Source: Actinomadura macra NBRC 14102 (GTDB lineage Bacteria; Actinomycetota; Actinomycetes; Streptosporangiales; Streptosporangiaceae). Taken from it: DNA of 64,000 nt. Each line of letters opens with the position of its first letter. Within the stretch, counting starts at the first letter, position 1. Where the stretch lies: the NCBI RefSeq assembly GCF_001552215.1, contig NZ_BCQT01000019.1, forward strand, positions 186,001 to 250,000, read 5' to 3'. Under the pieces are notes generated by a model. It saw only the letters and a list, made by a program, of their open reading frames with translations, did not search any database and was not told the DNA's origin. Shown here one piece after another: positions 1 through 8,618 of the stretch. The translations under genes were made by a program, and so were the position numbers.

Positions 1-66
1 CCACCCCACCACGACGGGCCACAACCACACCGGAGCCGCCCACGCGGCGCCGGCCCCTGCCGGACG

Positions 67-825
67 TCACTCCTCGTCCGCGTCCTCCGACGCCGGCGAC
101 GCCGAACCCGAGGCACCCGAAGACGCCGAACCCGAATCACCCTCAGCGAGCAACTCCTCGATCCGCCGCGCCGTCAACCGCTTGAACAGCCGGTGCTCAC
201 GATTGCGATCCAGCACCGCCACCTCCAGCGACGTCGCCTCCAGCCGCCGCTCCGAATCCTGCGCCTCCAAAGCCCGGACCGCCGTCCGCAACGCCTCCAC
301 CAGCGACGAGCCCTCCCGGTACCCGTCCTTCAACGCCTGCGCCACCGCGTCCGCCTGACCGCCCATCGCCACGTAACCGTGCTCATCGGCCACCGAACCA
401 TCGAACGTCAACCGGTAGATCTGGTCCGTCTCCGCGTCGTCGCCCACCTCGGCGACCACCAACTCCACCTCGTACGGCTTGTTCGTCTCCGTGAAGATCG
501 TCCCCAGCGACTGCGCGTACACGTTCGCCAGCCCCCGCGCCGTCACATCACGACGGTCGTACTGGTACCCGTTGATGTCCGCGTACCGGACCCCGCCCAG
601 CCGCAGGTTCTCGAACTCGTTGTACTTCCCCACCGCCGCGAAAGCGATCCGGTCGTAGATTTCACTGATCTTGTGCAGCGCCCGCGACGGATTGTCCGCC
701 ACGAACAAGATGCCATCGTCGTACTGCAGCACCACGACACTGCGGCCACGCGAAATCCCCTTCCGCGCATAGTCCGCCTTGTCCTTCATCTGCTGTTCGG
801 GCGACACGTAGAACGGCATGGACAC
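67..825 (-). CDS. prcA: 20S proteasome alpha subunit
   Basis: Outer, non-catalytic ring subunit of the bacterial 20S proteasome. The N-terminus MSMPFYVSPEQQMKDKADYA is the conserved alpha-subunit gate segment, followed by the GISRGRSVV strand and an Ntn-hydrolase fold without a catalytic threonine (252 aa, normal length). The last ~25 residues are a low-complexity Ser/Ala/Glu tail. It starts with GTG; an ATG two codons later is the alternative. It lies 15 bp behind prcB on the same strand, so the two are surely co-transcribed. The alpha ring controls substrate entry and docks the C-terminus of the Mpa ATPase. Identification is certain; the exact start is slightly open. Confidence 0.97.
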   Translation of the reverse strand: MSMPFYVSPEQQMKDKADYARKGISRGRSVVVLQYDDGILFVADNPSRALHKISEIYDRIAFAAVGKYNEFENLRLGGVRYADINGYQYDRRDVTARGLANVYAQSLGTIFTETNKPYEVELVVAEVGDDAETDQIYRLTFDGSVADEHGYVAMGGQADAVAQALKDGYREGSSLVEALRTAVRALEAQDSERRLEATSLEVAVLDRNREHRLFKRLTARRIEELLAEGDSGSASSGASGSASPASEDADEE

Positions 826-840
826 CGAACTGGATCCCTT

Positions 841-1686
841 CTATCGCAGCGGGGCGGACGGCCCGCCCGGCGAGTCGTAACGTCCCTCGACCACCGAACG
901 CGCCACCGCGCCCACCTCGTCCTCACCGAGCCGGCGATACCCGTCCGACGTCACCACCGCCACCACGGGGAAGATCCCCCGCGTCAGGTCAGGGCCACCC
1001 GTCGCCGAGTCGTCGTCCGCCGCGTCGTACAACGCCTGAACGCACACCAGCGCCGCGTCCTCGACCGACAGATCCGGCCGGTACAGCTTCTTCAGCGCAC
1101 CCCGCGCGAACACCGAACCCGAACCAATCGAGTAGAAGTCCCTCTCCTCGTACCGGCCGCCCGCAGGATCGTAGGAGAAGATCCGCCCGCCGTCGCGCTC
1201 CTCGTCGTAACCCGCGAACAACGGCACCACCGCCAGACCCTGCATCGCCATGCCCAGGTTCTGCCGCACCATCGTCGCCAGCCGGTTCGCCTTACCCTCC
1301 ACCGACAGCGTCCGGCCCTCGCGCTTCTCGTAGTGCTCCAGCTCCACCTGGAACAGCCGCACCATCTCGATCCCGATGCCCGCCGTCCCCGCGATCGCGA
1401 TCGCCGAGAACTCGTCCGCGCGGAACACCTTCTCGATATCGCGCTGAGCGATCACGTTCCCCGCCGTCGCCCGCCGGTCCCCCGCCATCACCACCCCGCC
1501 GGGGAACCCCACCGCGACGATCGTCGTACCGTGCGGGATCTCATCCCTCACCGAGGACGCCGGAAGAGTCCGCCTGCCGGGCAGCAGCTCCGGAGAGTAC
1601 GCCCCCAGGAACTCCGTGAACGAGGACGAATCCGGGCTGGCGAACAACCTCGGCAGACGTCCGGTGTGCGAATCGTGGGACGCCAC
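841..1686 (-). CDS. prcB: 20S proteasome beta subunit with propeptide
   Basis: Catalytic threonine-protease subunit of the 20S core. A propeptide of about 53 residues ends in PHG, and autocleavage would expose Thr54 in TTIVAVG as the N-terminal nucleophile. The strand GGVVMAGDRRAT and the GSGS segment (residues ~170) complete the Ntn fold; 281 aa is typical of actinobacterial PrcB. GTG start with a GGGAG ribosome site five bases upstream. prcA follows directly. Upstream, a 147-bp gap separates it from an endonuclease-like gene inserted between pup and prcB, so prcBA may use its own promoter or read through. Confidence 0.97.
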   Translation of the reverse strand: MASHDSHTGRLPRLFASPDSSSFTEFLGAYSPELLPGRRTLPASSVRDEIPHGTTIVAVGFPGGVVMAGDRRATAGNVIAQRDIEKVFRADEFSAIAIAGTAGIGIEMVRLFQVELEHYEKREGRTLSVEGKANRLATMVRQNLGMAMQGLAVVPLFAGYDEERDGGRIFSYDPAGGRYEERDFYSIGSGSVFARGALKKLYRPDLSVEDAALVCVQALYDAADDDSATGGPDLTRGIFPVVAVVTSDGYRRLGEDEVGAVARSVVEGRYDSPGGPSAPLR

Positions 1687-1833
1687 GCGACTCCCTTCCC
1701 TCTGTCATGGCACCGGCTCCTCCATAACCCCACCGGCGCGGGACGACTACGACCCTACTGTTCACGGTCGTCCACCGCATGCCGCGTGATCCCCGCTCCA
1801 GTCCGCCCACGGCGAACCTCACCGCGGCGATCG

Positions 1834-3012
1834 TTACCGGGAACCCGCGTACCCCTCGGCCAGCGCCCTGTGAGAGTCCAGGAGGCGCTTCAGACCCAGC
1901 GAGAGCCACGTCGGCCCCTCATGGTCGTCGTCGACCCGCCACAGCCTGGACCGATGCAGCCCGTCCGCGGCGCGATACTCCGCCCAGCCACCCACGGGCA
2001 CCGTCGAAGGATCGACGTCCGGCAGCGTGAACGACAGCCGAGTCCCCTTGCCGGCCACCGGAACCTCCGTCATCAGCTGACCCAGGAGGTAATCCGCCGC
2101 GCGGCGCAGCGAGACGGGATCATCGTCCAGTTGGCCCATGCCCGTGTTGCAACCACCACAGGCCATCCCGCGCACGGCGCCCGACTGGTGGTCATGATCG
2201 ACGTGCTCGGCCGGAACGTCCCAGCAGACCGCGCACAGCCCTCCCTGGATCCCGAGCAGCCATTGGGCATCCTCGTCATTGATCCCGTACTTCTGACGCA
2301 GGTGGTAGTGCCGAGCCGTGTTGATTTTCGCGGCCCTCATCGTCCACTGCGGGTCCTGCCGCCTGCGCTCGGGCCCTCCCAGAACCGCGGCGCCGACTTC
2401 GAGTCTCATCCTGCGCGCGTGCGGGCCCCGCAACTCCACGTAGTCGGCGGCGGCGCCCAGGCAGCGCGGGTCGTCGTGGAACTGGCCGAGCGCTCCGTTG
2501 CACCTGAAGCAGAGGATTCCTCGGACGACTCCAGTGAGATGGCTGTGGTCGACATGCTTCGCCTCCTCACGAAGGCAGATAACGCAGACGCCCCCCTGCC
2601 GAGCGATCATCTGCCCCACCTGTTCCTCCGTGAGGCCGTAGCGGAGCTTCAGAAGGTAGTTGCGCTCACTTCCATGGCTTCGTTGCTTGATCTCTGCCAT
2701 TGCCGTGTTGTGGCAGGGACGACAGTAGCCAGCGAGCCCTGACTTGTTAGCACGATTTCTACCGAATTCTCCGACTGGTTTGATCTCGCCGCAGCGGGCG
2801 CAGTGCTTCATCCCGTCCGGGACTGCCGAGTATCGTCTGAAGGCTCTCACCTGCTTGCCCAGTCGCTCCTGCCTCTTCCTGTAGGAGGCCGCGTTGCGCA
2901 AGGCAAAGCACTCCTTGCAGTAGAGAGCCAGGCCGTCGGCAGACGCTTTCCTTTTCGAGAATTCTGCGGCGTCCTTCACCTGGCCACAGTCCCGGCATCG
3001 CTTACGAGGCAT
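1834..3012 (-). CDS. Tandem endonuclease VII/HNH-type zinc nuclease-like protein
   Basis: A 392-aa protein built from repeated zinc modules. Two N-terminal ribbons carry Cys6/9-Cys32/35 and Cys71/74-Cys97/100. Two recombination endonuclease VII-like domains follow: the first has Cys143/146, HVDHSH at 153-158 and Cys168/171-Asn172; the second has Cys260/263, HVDHDH at 270-275 and Cys285/288-Asn289. Each keeps the two CxxC pairs, the His/Asp active-site strand and the following Asn of the T4 endonuclease VII (beta-beta-alpha-metal) family. Residues ~325-390 are an unrelated tail. Its base composition is visibly lower in G+C than the proteasome genes on either side, suggesting acquisition. Cellular role unknown. 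Confidence 0.85.
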   Translation of the reverse strand: MPRKRCRDCGQVKDAAEFSKRKASADGLALYCKECFALRNAASYRKRQERLGKQVRAFRRYSAVPDGMKHCARCGEIKPVGEFGRNRANKSGLAGYCRPCHNTAMAEIKQRSHGSERNYLLKLRYGLTEEQVGQMIARQGGVCVICLREEAKHVDHSHLTGVVRGILCFRCNGALGQFHDDPRCLGAAADYVELRGPHARRMRLEVGAAVLGGPERRRQDPQWTMRAAKINTARHYHLRQKYGINDEDAQWLLGIQGGLCAVCWDVPAEHVDHDHQSGAVRGMACGGCNTGMGQLDDDPVSLRRAADYLLGQLMTEVPVAGKGTRLSFTLPDVDPSTVPVGGWAEYRAADGLHRSRLWRVDDDHEGPTWLSLGLKRLLDSHRALAEGYAGSR

Positions 3013-3152
3013 GGGCAGGACTTTACAGTCCCGCCCATGCCTTTCTCAGCCCGTGGAGCGAACAACCACGATTGATAGGTGGATCGAGCTAGGGAGCTAG
3101 ATGACTTTCCGGTTCTTACTCCTCGAACTCGGACATCCTCTCCCTTATAGGG

Positions 3153-3362
3153 TCACTCTCCCCCTTTTTGGACGTAGCTACGGATGAATTCCTCCGCATT
3201 TTCTTCGAGGACTTCGTCAATTTCATCGAGAATTGCGTCGACGTCGTCGGTGAGCTTGTCCTGGCGCTCCTGGACGTCCTCGGTCGTCGTGGCCTCGGTC
3301 TCGTCGACCTCTTCCGTGCGCCGAGTGGTCTGCTTCTGACCGCCGGTGTCCTTCGTGGCCAT
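3153..3362 (-). CDS. pup: Prokaryotic ubiquitin-like protein Pup
   Basis: Small (69 aa), mostly disordered degradation tag. The N-terminus MATKDTGGQKQ, an acidic middle with a helix-forming segment (DVDAILDEIDEVLEENAEEF) that binds the Mpa coiled coil, and the C-terminus SYVQKGGE are all typical. The start is fixed by a GGAGG ribosome site six bases upstream; longer in-frame readings upstream lack family similarity. The gene encodes Glu, not Gln, at the last position, so no deamidation is needed before ligation to lysines. It is followed 140 bp later by the endonuclease-like gene and preceded 295 bp upstream by dop. Confidence 0.97.
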   Translation of the reverse strand: MATKDTGGQKQTTRRTEEVDETEATTTEDVQERQDKLTDDVDAILDEIDEVLEENAEEFIRSYVQKGGE

Positions 3363-3564
3363 TCCGTACCTCCGCTCTGCCGGTACCCCCAACCCTATCC
3401 GCCGATCTTCTGCGCCGAACGGACCTATCGGGTCCGCTACACCGCCGCGATGGAGCCGGGGGCCTGCTCCGGTTATCGCCCCAGCCCCGACTACTGAAAC
3501 GGGCATAGCGGTCACGAATCCGAGACCTCTCCCGAAGCCGCAGGTCAGCGGGATGTTCGACTTC

Positions 3565-3579
3565 GATAGTGACACTATC
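3565..3579. promoter_or_regulatory. 15-bp palindrome upstream of pup
   Basis: GATAGTG-A-CACTATC is a perfect 7-bp inverted repeat with a one-base centre, about 200 bp upstream of the pup start in the 295-bp gap after dop. It is the most AT-rich spot of this gap. It looks like a repressor or activator site for a promoter serving pup, but no binding family is recognised. The rest of 3363-3657 holds no convincing gene. Confidence 0.4.
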
Positions 3580-3657
3580 CAATTGGGCCGTCCACAGCCG
3601 TCGCGGCGCGTGTGGCGGTCGGGTTGCGGGGCCTGTGAGGGCCTGTGAGGGGCTGTG

Positions 3658-5175
3658 TCAGCTCTGGCCGGTCAGGGTGGCCACGAGGTCGGCGGCGGTG
3701 CGACAGCGGTCCAGAAGGGCTCCCACGTGCTGCCTGGTGCCGCGCAGGGGCTCCAGGGTGGGGACGCGCTGGAGGGACTCGCGGCCGGGGACGTCGAAGA
3801 TGACGGAGTCCCAGGAGGCGGCGGCGACGGATTCGGCGTACTGGCGCAGGCAGCGGCCGCGGAAGTAGGCGCGGGTGTCCTCGGGCGGATCCTCGATGGC
3901 GGACTCGACCTGGGACTCGGTGACGACGCGCTCGATGCGGCCGCGGGCGACGAGGCGGTTGTAGAGGCCCTTGTCGGGGCGGATATCGGTGTACTGGAGG
4001 TCGACGAGCTGCAGGCGGGGGTGGGACCAGTCCAGGCCGTCGCGGCTGCGGTAGCCCTCCAGGAGTTCGAGCTTGGCGACCCAGTCGAGCTCGCGGGACA
4101 GCTGCATGGGGTCTTCGCCGAGGCGGTGCAAAACGGATTCCCAGCGGTCCAGGACGTCCTTGGTCATGTCGTCGACGTCGGCGCCGAAGCGGTCCTCGAC
4201 GTACTTGCGGGACTGCTCCAGGTACTCCATCTGGAGCTGGACGGCGGTCATCTTGCGGCCGTCGCGGAGGGTGAGCAGATGCTTGCAGGACGGGTCGTGG
4301 GAGACGGCGCGGAGCGCGGCGACGGGCATGTCGACGGAGAGGTCGACGGTGAGGAAGCCGTCCTCGATCATGGCGAGGACGAGGGCGGTGGTGCCGAGCT
4401 TGAGGTAGGTGGACAGCTCGGCCATGTTGGCGTCGCCGATGATGACGTGGAGCCGCCGGTACTTCTCGGGGTCGGCGTGGGGTTCGTCGCGGGTGTTGAT
4501 GATGGGGCGTTTGAGGGTGGTCTCCAGGCCGACCTCGACCTCGAAGAAGTCGGCGCGCTGGCTGATCTGGAAGCCGTCGCCGCGGCCGTCGACGCCGATG
4601 CCGACGCGGCCCGCGCCGCAGACGACCTGTCGGGAGACGAAGAAGGGGGTGAGGTGGCGGACGATGTCGGCGAAGGGCGTCTCGCGCTTCATGAGGTAGT
4701 TCTCATGGCAGCCGTAGGAGGCGCCCTTGTTGTCGGTGTTGTTCTTGTAGAGCTGGATGGGGTGGGTGCCGGGGACGAGGGCGGCACGGGCGGCGGCGTC
4801 GGCCATGACGCGTTCGCCTGCTTTGTCCCAGGTGACGGCGTCGAGGGGGTTGGTGCATTCGGGTGCGGAGTATTCGGGGTGGGCGTGGTCGACGTAGAGG
4901 CGGGCGCCGTTGGTGAGGATGACGTTGGCGAGGCCGAGGTCTTCGTCGGTGAGCTGGGTGGGGTCGGCGACCTCGCGGGCGAGGTCGAAGCCGCGGGCGT
5001 CGCGGAGGGGGTTCTCCTCTTCGAAGTCCCACCGGGCCCTGCGGGCGCGTGCCGCCGATGCCGCGAGGTAGGCGTTGACGACCTGGGAGGAGGTCACCAT
5101 CGCGTTGGCCCCTGGTTGGCCGGGTACGGAGATGCCGTACTCGGTCTCGATGCCCATCACCCGCCGAACACTCAT
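3658..5175 (-). CDS. dop: Pup depupylase/deamidase Dop
   Basis: Carboxylate-amine-ligase-fold enzyme that hydrolyses the Pup-lysine isopeptide bond and, where needed, deamidates Pup. The N-terminal strand GIETEYGIS carries the ATP/Mg-binding glutamates; LYKNNTDNKGASYGCHENY (about 146-164) and the later nucleotide-loop residues are typical. At 505 aa it matches Dop, and the N-terminal insert with RARWDFEEENPLRDARGF (the Dop-loop region, ~45-63) separates it from the ligase PafA. Because Pup here already ends in Glu, its main job is presumably depupylation. It lies between mpa and pup. Confidence 0.95.
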   Translation of the reverse strand: MSVRRVMGIETEYGISVPGQPGANAMVTSSQVVNAYLAASAARARRARWDFEEENPLRDARGFDLAREVADPTQLTDEDLGLANVILTNGARLYVDHAHPEYSAPECTNPLDAVTWDKAGERVMADAAARAALVPGTHPIQLYKNNTDNKGASYGCHENYLMKRETPFADIVRHLTPFFVSRQVVCGAGRVGIGVDGRGDGFQISQRADFFEVEVGLETTLKRPIINTRDEPHADPEKYRRLHVIIGDANMAELSTYLKLGTTALVLAMIEDGFLTVDLSVDMPVAALRAVSHDPSCKHLLTLRDGRKMTAVQLQMEYLEQSRKYVEDRFGADVDDMTKDVLDRWESVLHRLGEDPMQLSRELDWVAKLELLEGYRSRDGLDWSHPRLQLVDLQYTDIRPDKGLYNRLVARGRIERVVTESQVESAIEDPPEDTRAYFRGRCLRQYAESVAAASWDSVIFDVPGRESLQRVPTLEPLRGTRQHVGALLDRCRTAADLVATLTGQS

Positions 5176-5400
5176 ATCGTCGAGCCTATCGGGGCGGCGG
5201 GGGTGGAGCCATGGGGCTCCTCTTGAGGGGCGGGCGCCGGGGTTCCCGGCGCCGTGCGGGGATGGTTCGTGGTCTGGGCGTGGGTGTGTGGGCGGGTTGG
5301 GTTGAGCGGTGTCTGGTGTGGTGTGTTCTTCGGGTGTGTCGGGGTGCGGGCGGGCGTGTGCGCGGGGGGCTGGGTGATGGGGGTTCTCCGATGAATGAGG

Positions 5401-5436
5401 GCGCGGCGGCCTCCCCGGTGGGGGTGGCCGCCGCGC
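5401..5436 (-). terminator. Hairpin downstream of mpa
   Basis: An 11-bp perfect stem (GCGCGGCGGCC against GGCCGCCGCGC) has a loop that itself can pair CCCC with GGGG. It starts 25 bp after the mpa stop on the minus strand. There is no strong T run, as is common in actinomycetes. It would separate or attenuate mpa from dop; nothing else was seen in 5176-5460. Confidence 0.6.
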
Positions 5437-5460
5437 GTGTCGCTTCGGGTGTGGTGTCGG

Positions 5461-7224
5461 TCAGAGGTATTGGCCGGTGTTGGCGACGGTGTCGATGGAC
5501 CGGCCGGCTTCGGCGCCCTTGGTTCCGGAGACGAGGGTGCGGATGTAGACGATCCGTTCGCCCTTCTTGCCGGAGATACGGGCCCAGTCGTCGGGGTTGG
5601 TGGTGTTGGGGAGGTCTTCGTTCTCGCTGAACTCGTCGACGCAGGCGGCGAGGAGGTGGTTGACGCGCAGGCCCTTCTGGCCGGTGTCGAGGAACTGCTT
5701 GATGGCCATCTTCTTGGCGCGGTCGACGATGTTCTGGATCATCGCTCCGGAGTTGAAGTCCTTGAAGTAGAGGACTTCCTTGTCTCCGTTGGCGTAGGTG
5801 ACCTCCAGGAAGCGGTTCTCGTCGGTTTCGGTGTACATGCGTTCGACGACGCGTTGGATCATTGCCTCGACGGTGACGTCGTCGGAGCCGCCGTGCTCCT
5901 TGACGTCGTCGGGGTGGAGCGGAAGGCCACTGAGGATGTACTTGGAGAAGATGTCCTTGGCGGCTTCGGCGTCGGGGCGTTCGATCTTGATCTTCACGTC
6001 GAGCCGGCCGGGGCGCAGGATCGCGGGGTCGATCATGTCCTCGCGGTTGGAGGCGCCGATGACGATGACGTTCTCCAGGCCCTCGACTCCGTCGATCTCG
6101 CTGAGGAGTTGCGGGACGATGGTGTTCTCGACGTCGGAGGAGACTCCGGAGCCGCGGGTGCGGAAGATGGAGTCCATCTCGTCGAAGAACACGATGACGG
6201 GTGTTCCGGCGGACGCCTTTTCGCGGGCTCGCTGGAAGACCAGGCGGATGTGCCGTTCGGTTTCGCCGACGTACTTGTTGAGCAGTTCCGGGCCCTTGAT
6301 GTTGAGGAAGAAGCTCTTGCCTTCCTGGCCGGTCTTCTCCGCGACCTGTTTGGCCAGGGAGTTGGCGACGGCCTTGGCGATGAGGGTCTTCCCGCAGCCG
6401 GGGGGTCCGTAGAGCAGGACGCCCTTGGGGGGGCGGAGTTGGTGCTCGCGGAAGAGGTCCGCGTGCAGGTAGGGGAGTTCGACGGCGTCGCGGATCATCT
6501 CGATCTGTGATCCGAGGCCGCCGATCTCGTCGTAGGAGATGTCGGGGACCTCTTCGAGGACGAGTTCCTCGACCTCCGCCTTGTGGATCTTCTCGTAGGC
6601 GTATCCGGAACGAGATTCGAGCATGAGGGAGTCGCCTGCGCGCAGGGGGACTCCGCGCAGCGGCTCGGCGAGCTTGATGACGCGTTCCTCGTCGGCGTGC
6701 GCGATGACGAGGGCGCGTTCTCCGTCGTCGAAGATCTCCTTGAGCATGACGACTTCGCCTTGTTCTTCGAAGGCGAGGGCTTCGACGACGTTGAGGGCCT
6801 CGTTGAGCATGACCTCTTGGCCGCGTTGGAGTTCGTCGACTTCGACGGCGGGACTGACGTTGACGCGGAGTTTGCGTCCGCCGGTGAAGATGTCGACCGT
6901 TCCATCGTCGCGGGCTTCGAGGAAGACCCCGAATCCGGAGGGTGGTTGGGCGAGCCTGTCGACCTCCTCCTTGAGCGCCACGATCTGTTCGCGAGCCTCT
7001 TTGAGGGTCGCTACGAGTCGCTCGTTCTGTCCGGTTACGGCGGCCAGGTTGGCCTGTGCCTCATGGAGGCGTTCTTCCAGAACACGTACTTGGCGCGGGG
7101 ATTCCGCGAGCTTTCGGCGCAGCACGGAGATCTCCTCCTCCAGGAAGGAGATCTGCGTTTGGAGGTCTCTAACCTCCTTGTCGTGCTGCGCCCTGCGCGC
7201 CCCAGCATCGTCACGAGCGGCCAC
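5461..7224 (-). CDS. mpa: Proteasomal AAA+ unfoldase Mpa/ARC
   Basis: Hexameric ATPase that recruits pupylated proteins and feeds them into the proteasome. Order: coiled coil (~15-92) that binds Pup, tandem OB domains (~97-220), AAA+ module with Walker A GPPGCGKT at 273-280 and Walker B VIVFFDEMD near 343-351, arginine-finger region, and a C-terminus ending GQYL whose penultimate tyrosine opens the alpha-ring gate. The length (587 aa) is typical of ARC/Mpa. GTG start with a GAGGAGGTGA ribosome site. A candidate promoter lies at 7267-7294. Confidence 0.97.
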   Translation of the reverse strand: MAARDDAGARRAQHDKEVRDLQTQISFLEEEISVLRRKLAESPRQVRVLEERLHEAQANLAAVTGQNERLVATLKEAREQIVALKEEVDRLAQPPSGFGVFLEARDDGTVDIFTGGRKLRVNVSPAVEVDELQRGQEVMLNEALNVVEALAFEEQGEVVMLKEIFDDGERALVIAHADEERVIKLAEPLRGVPLRAGDSLMLESRSGYAYEKIHKAEVEELVLEEVPDISYDEIGGLGSQIEMIRDAVELPYLHADLFREHQLRPPKGVLLYGPPGCGKTLIAKAVANSLAKQVAEKTGQEGKSFFLNIKGPELLNKYVGETERHIRLVFQRAREKASAGTPVIVFFDEMDSIFRTRGSGVSSDVENTIVPQLLSEIDGVEGLENVIVIGASNREDMIDPAILRPGRLDVKIKIERPDAEAAKDIFSKYILSGLPLHPDDVKEHGGSDDVTVEAMIQRVVERMYTETDENRFLEVTYANGDKEVLYFKDFNSGAMIQNIVDRAKKMAIKQFLDTGQKGLRVNHLLAACVDEFSENEDLPNTTNPDDWARISGKKGERIVYIRTLVSGTKGAEAGRSIDTVANTGQYL

Positions 7225-7266
7225 GCCCCGTCACCTCCTCACGAAGAGAGCCGACGACCTACTGAG

Positions 7267-7294
7267 ACCCTACCTATCTGGAGGGCTTCCGTAA
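7267..7294 (-). promoter_or_regulatory. Candidate promoter of mpa
   Basis: On the minus strand, TTACGG and TAGGGT are separated by 16 bases, about 43 bp upstream of the mpa start codon. This resembles a housekeeping actinobacterial promoter. The remaining gap to trmI (to 7548) shows only a 10-bp palindrome ACGGATCCGT at 7489-7498 and no gene. Confidence 0.4.
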
Positions 7295-7548
7295 CCTGCC
7301 CTTTCGGTACTCGTGTCGTTCGGTGGGTGCGGGCGGCAGGGTCGGGGTGGCGGCTGCCTGGGCGGTTGTGGTGCGGAGGTGGGGGTGGCGGGGTGGGGAT
7401 TTCGCTGGTCCCACCCCGAGCCGATGGGCGGTTTGCCGGGTTCGGACGGTGAGGGGCCGGGCACCCGCGGCGCCGGGGATGTGACGGTACGGATCCGTCC
7501 GGTGTCAGATCGTACGGAATCCCGGCGTGATCGGTTCCAGAATGTGAT

Positions 7549-8544
7549 CTACGACTCGGTTGCGTCGTCCGGCGTGGCGGCGCCGTTCTCGCCGGTGGCG
7601 CCGTCGTGGTGGGCGCCGTTGAGGTGGTCGGTGTCGGCCGCCGCGGCGCCGGTGGCGGGGCGGGCGGGTTCTGGGTGGGCGCCCTTGGCCGGGCGGCGGC
7701 GGCGCGGGGGCGGGGTGACGCCGTCGGCGAGGCGGCGCGCGGTGACCAGGAAGCCGGTGTGGCCGATCATGCGGTGGTCGGGGCGGACGGCGAGGCCGTC
7801 GACGTGCCAGGAGCGCAGCATGGTCTCGAAGGCGTAGGGCTCGGCGAAGGCGCCGTGGGCGCGCAGGTCCTCCACGACGCGGGACATCTGGGTGGTGGTG
7901 GCGATGTAGGCGCAGATGAGGCCGCCGGGGATGAGGGCTTTGGCGACGGCGTCGAGGGTCTCCCAGGGGGCGAGCATGTCGAGGACGACGCGGTCGGCCT
8001 CGGTCTCGGTGAGGGCGTCCTCCAGGGCGCCGACGGTGAGGTGCCAGGAGGGGTGGGGGCCGCCGAAGAACTTCTCGACGTTGGCGCGGGCGATGTCGGC
8101 GAAGTCGGGGCGGCGCTCGTAGGAGGACAGGCGGCCGTGCTCGCCGACGGCGCGCAGGAGGAAGCAGGACAGGGCGCCGGATCCGGCGCCGGCCTCGATG
8201 ACGCGGGCGCCGGGGAAGATGTCGGCCATGGCGACGATCTGGGCGGCGTCCTTGGGGTAGACGACGGCGGCGCCGCGGGGCATGCGGACGGCGAAGTCGG
8301 CGAGGAGGGGCCGGAAGGCGAGGTAGTCGGTGCCGCCGGTGGAGCGGAAGACGGTGCCCTCGGGGCTGCCGATGATGTCGTCGTGGGGGACGGAGCCCTT
8401 GTGGGAGTGGTAGAGCTTGCCGGTCTGGAGGGTGATCGTGTTGATGCGGCCCTTGGGGTCGGTGAGCTGAACCTGGTCGCCGTGCCGGAACGGGCCGTGG
8501 GGGATGCGGCCGGTGGACGGGGGCTTCGGCTGGGGTTCGCTCAT
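7549..8544 (-). CDS. trmI: tRNA (adenine-58-N1)-methyltransferase TrmI
   Basis: Class I SAM-dependent enzyme that makes m1A58 in the T-loop of tRNAs. After an N-terminal beta-barrel region (HGDQVQLTDPKGR) come the SAM motif VIEAGAGSGALSCFLLRAVG and the VVLDMLAPWE strand carrying the conserved Asp-Met-Leu-x-Pro-Trp, which are diagnostic. The C-terminal ~50 residues are a low-complexity Arg/Pro/Ala extension. The start MSEPQPKPPS is chosen because family similarity begins just after it; the reading frame runs further upstream but only as low-complexity sequence. 331 aa. The same trmI/RecB-nuclease/mpa neighbourhood occurs in M. tuberculosis (Rv2118c, Rv2119, Rv2115c). Confidence 0.94.
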   Translation of the reverse strand: MSEPQPKPPSTGRIPHGPFRHGDQVQLTDPKGRINTITLQTGKLYHSHKGSVPHDDIIGSPEGTVFRSTGGTDYLAFRPLLADFAVRMPRGAAVVYPKDAAQIVAMADIFPGARVIEAGAGSGALSCFLLRAVGEHGRLSSYERRPDFADIARANVEKFFGGPHPSWHLTVGALEDALTETEADRVVLDMLAPWETLDAVAKALIPGGLICAYIATTTQMSRVVEDLRAHGAFAEPYAFETMLRSWHVDGLAVRPDHRMIGHTGFLVTARRLADGVTPPPRRRRPAKGAHPEPARPATGAAAADTDHLNGAHHDGATGENGAATPDDATES

Positions 8545-8618
8545 GGTGGTCAAGGCTAGCGCCGGGTGGGCGCAGCCCAGACCGGCTGTGGCGCCGCCTT
8601 GGCCCCTCCCCCGGCGGG

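Noticed and set aside
1..66. Gene downstream of prcA at the left edge
   Set aside because: Only 66 bases are present and no start, domain or clear hairpin is visible.
193..2742. Plus-strand 849-codon frame across prcA, prcB and the endonuclease gene
   Set aside because: Arg/His-rich shadow sequence spanning three well-supported genes on the other strand.
1834..3012. Self-splicing intron or intein with HNH homing domain
   Set aside because: The gene stands free between stop and start codons, interrupts nothing and shows no splice motifs.
3363..3575. Longer in-frame start for pup
   Set aside because: A GGAGG site directly precedes the internal ATG and the family length is 60-70 residues.
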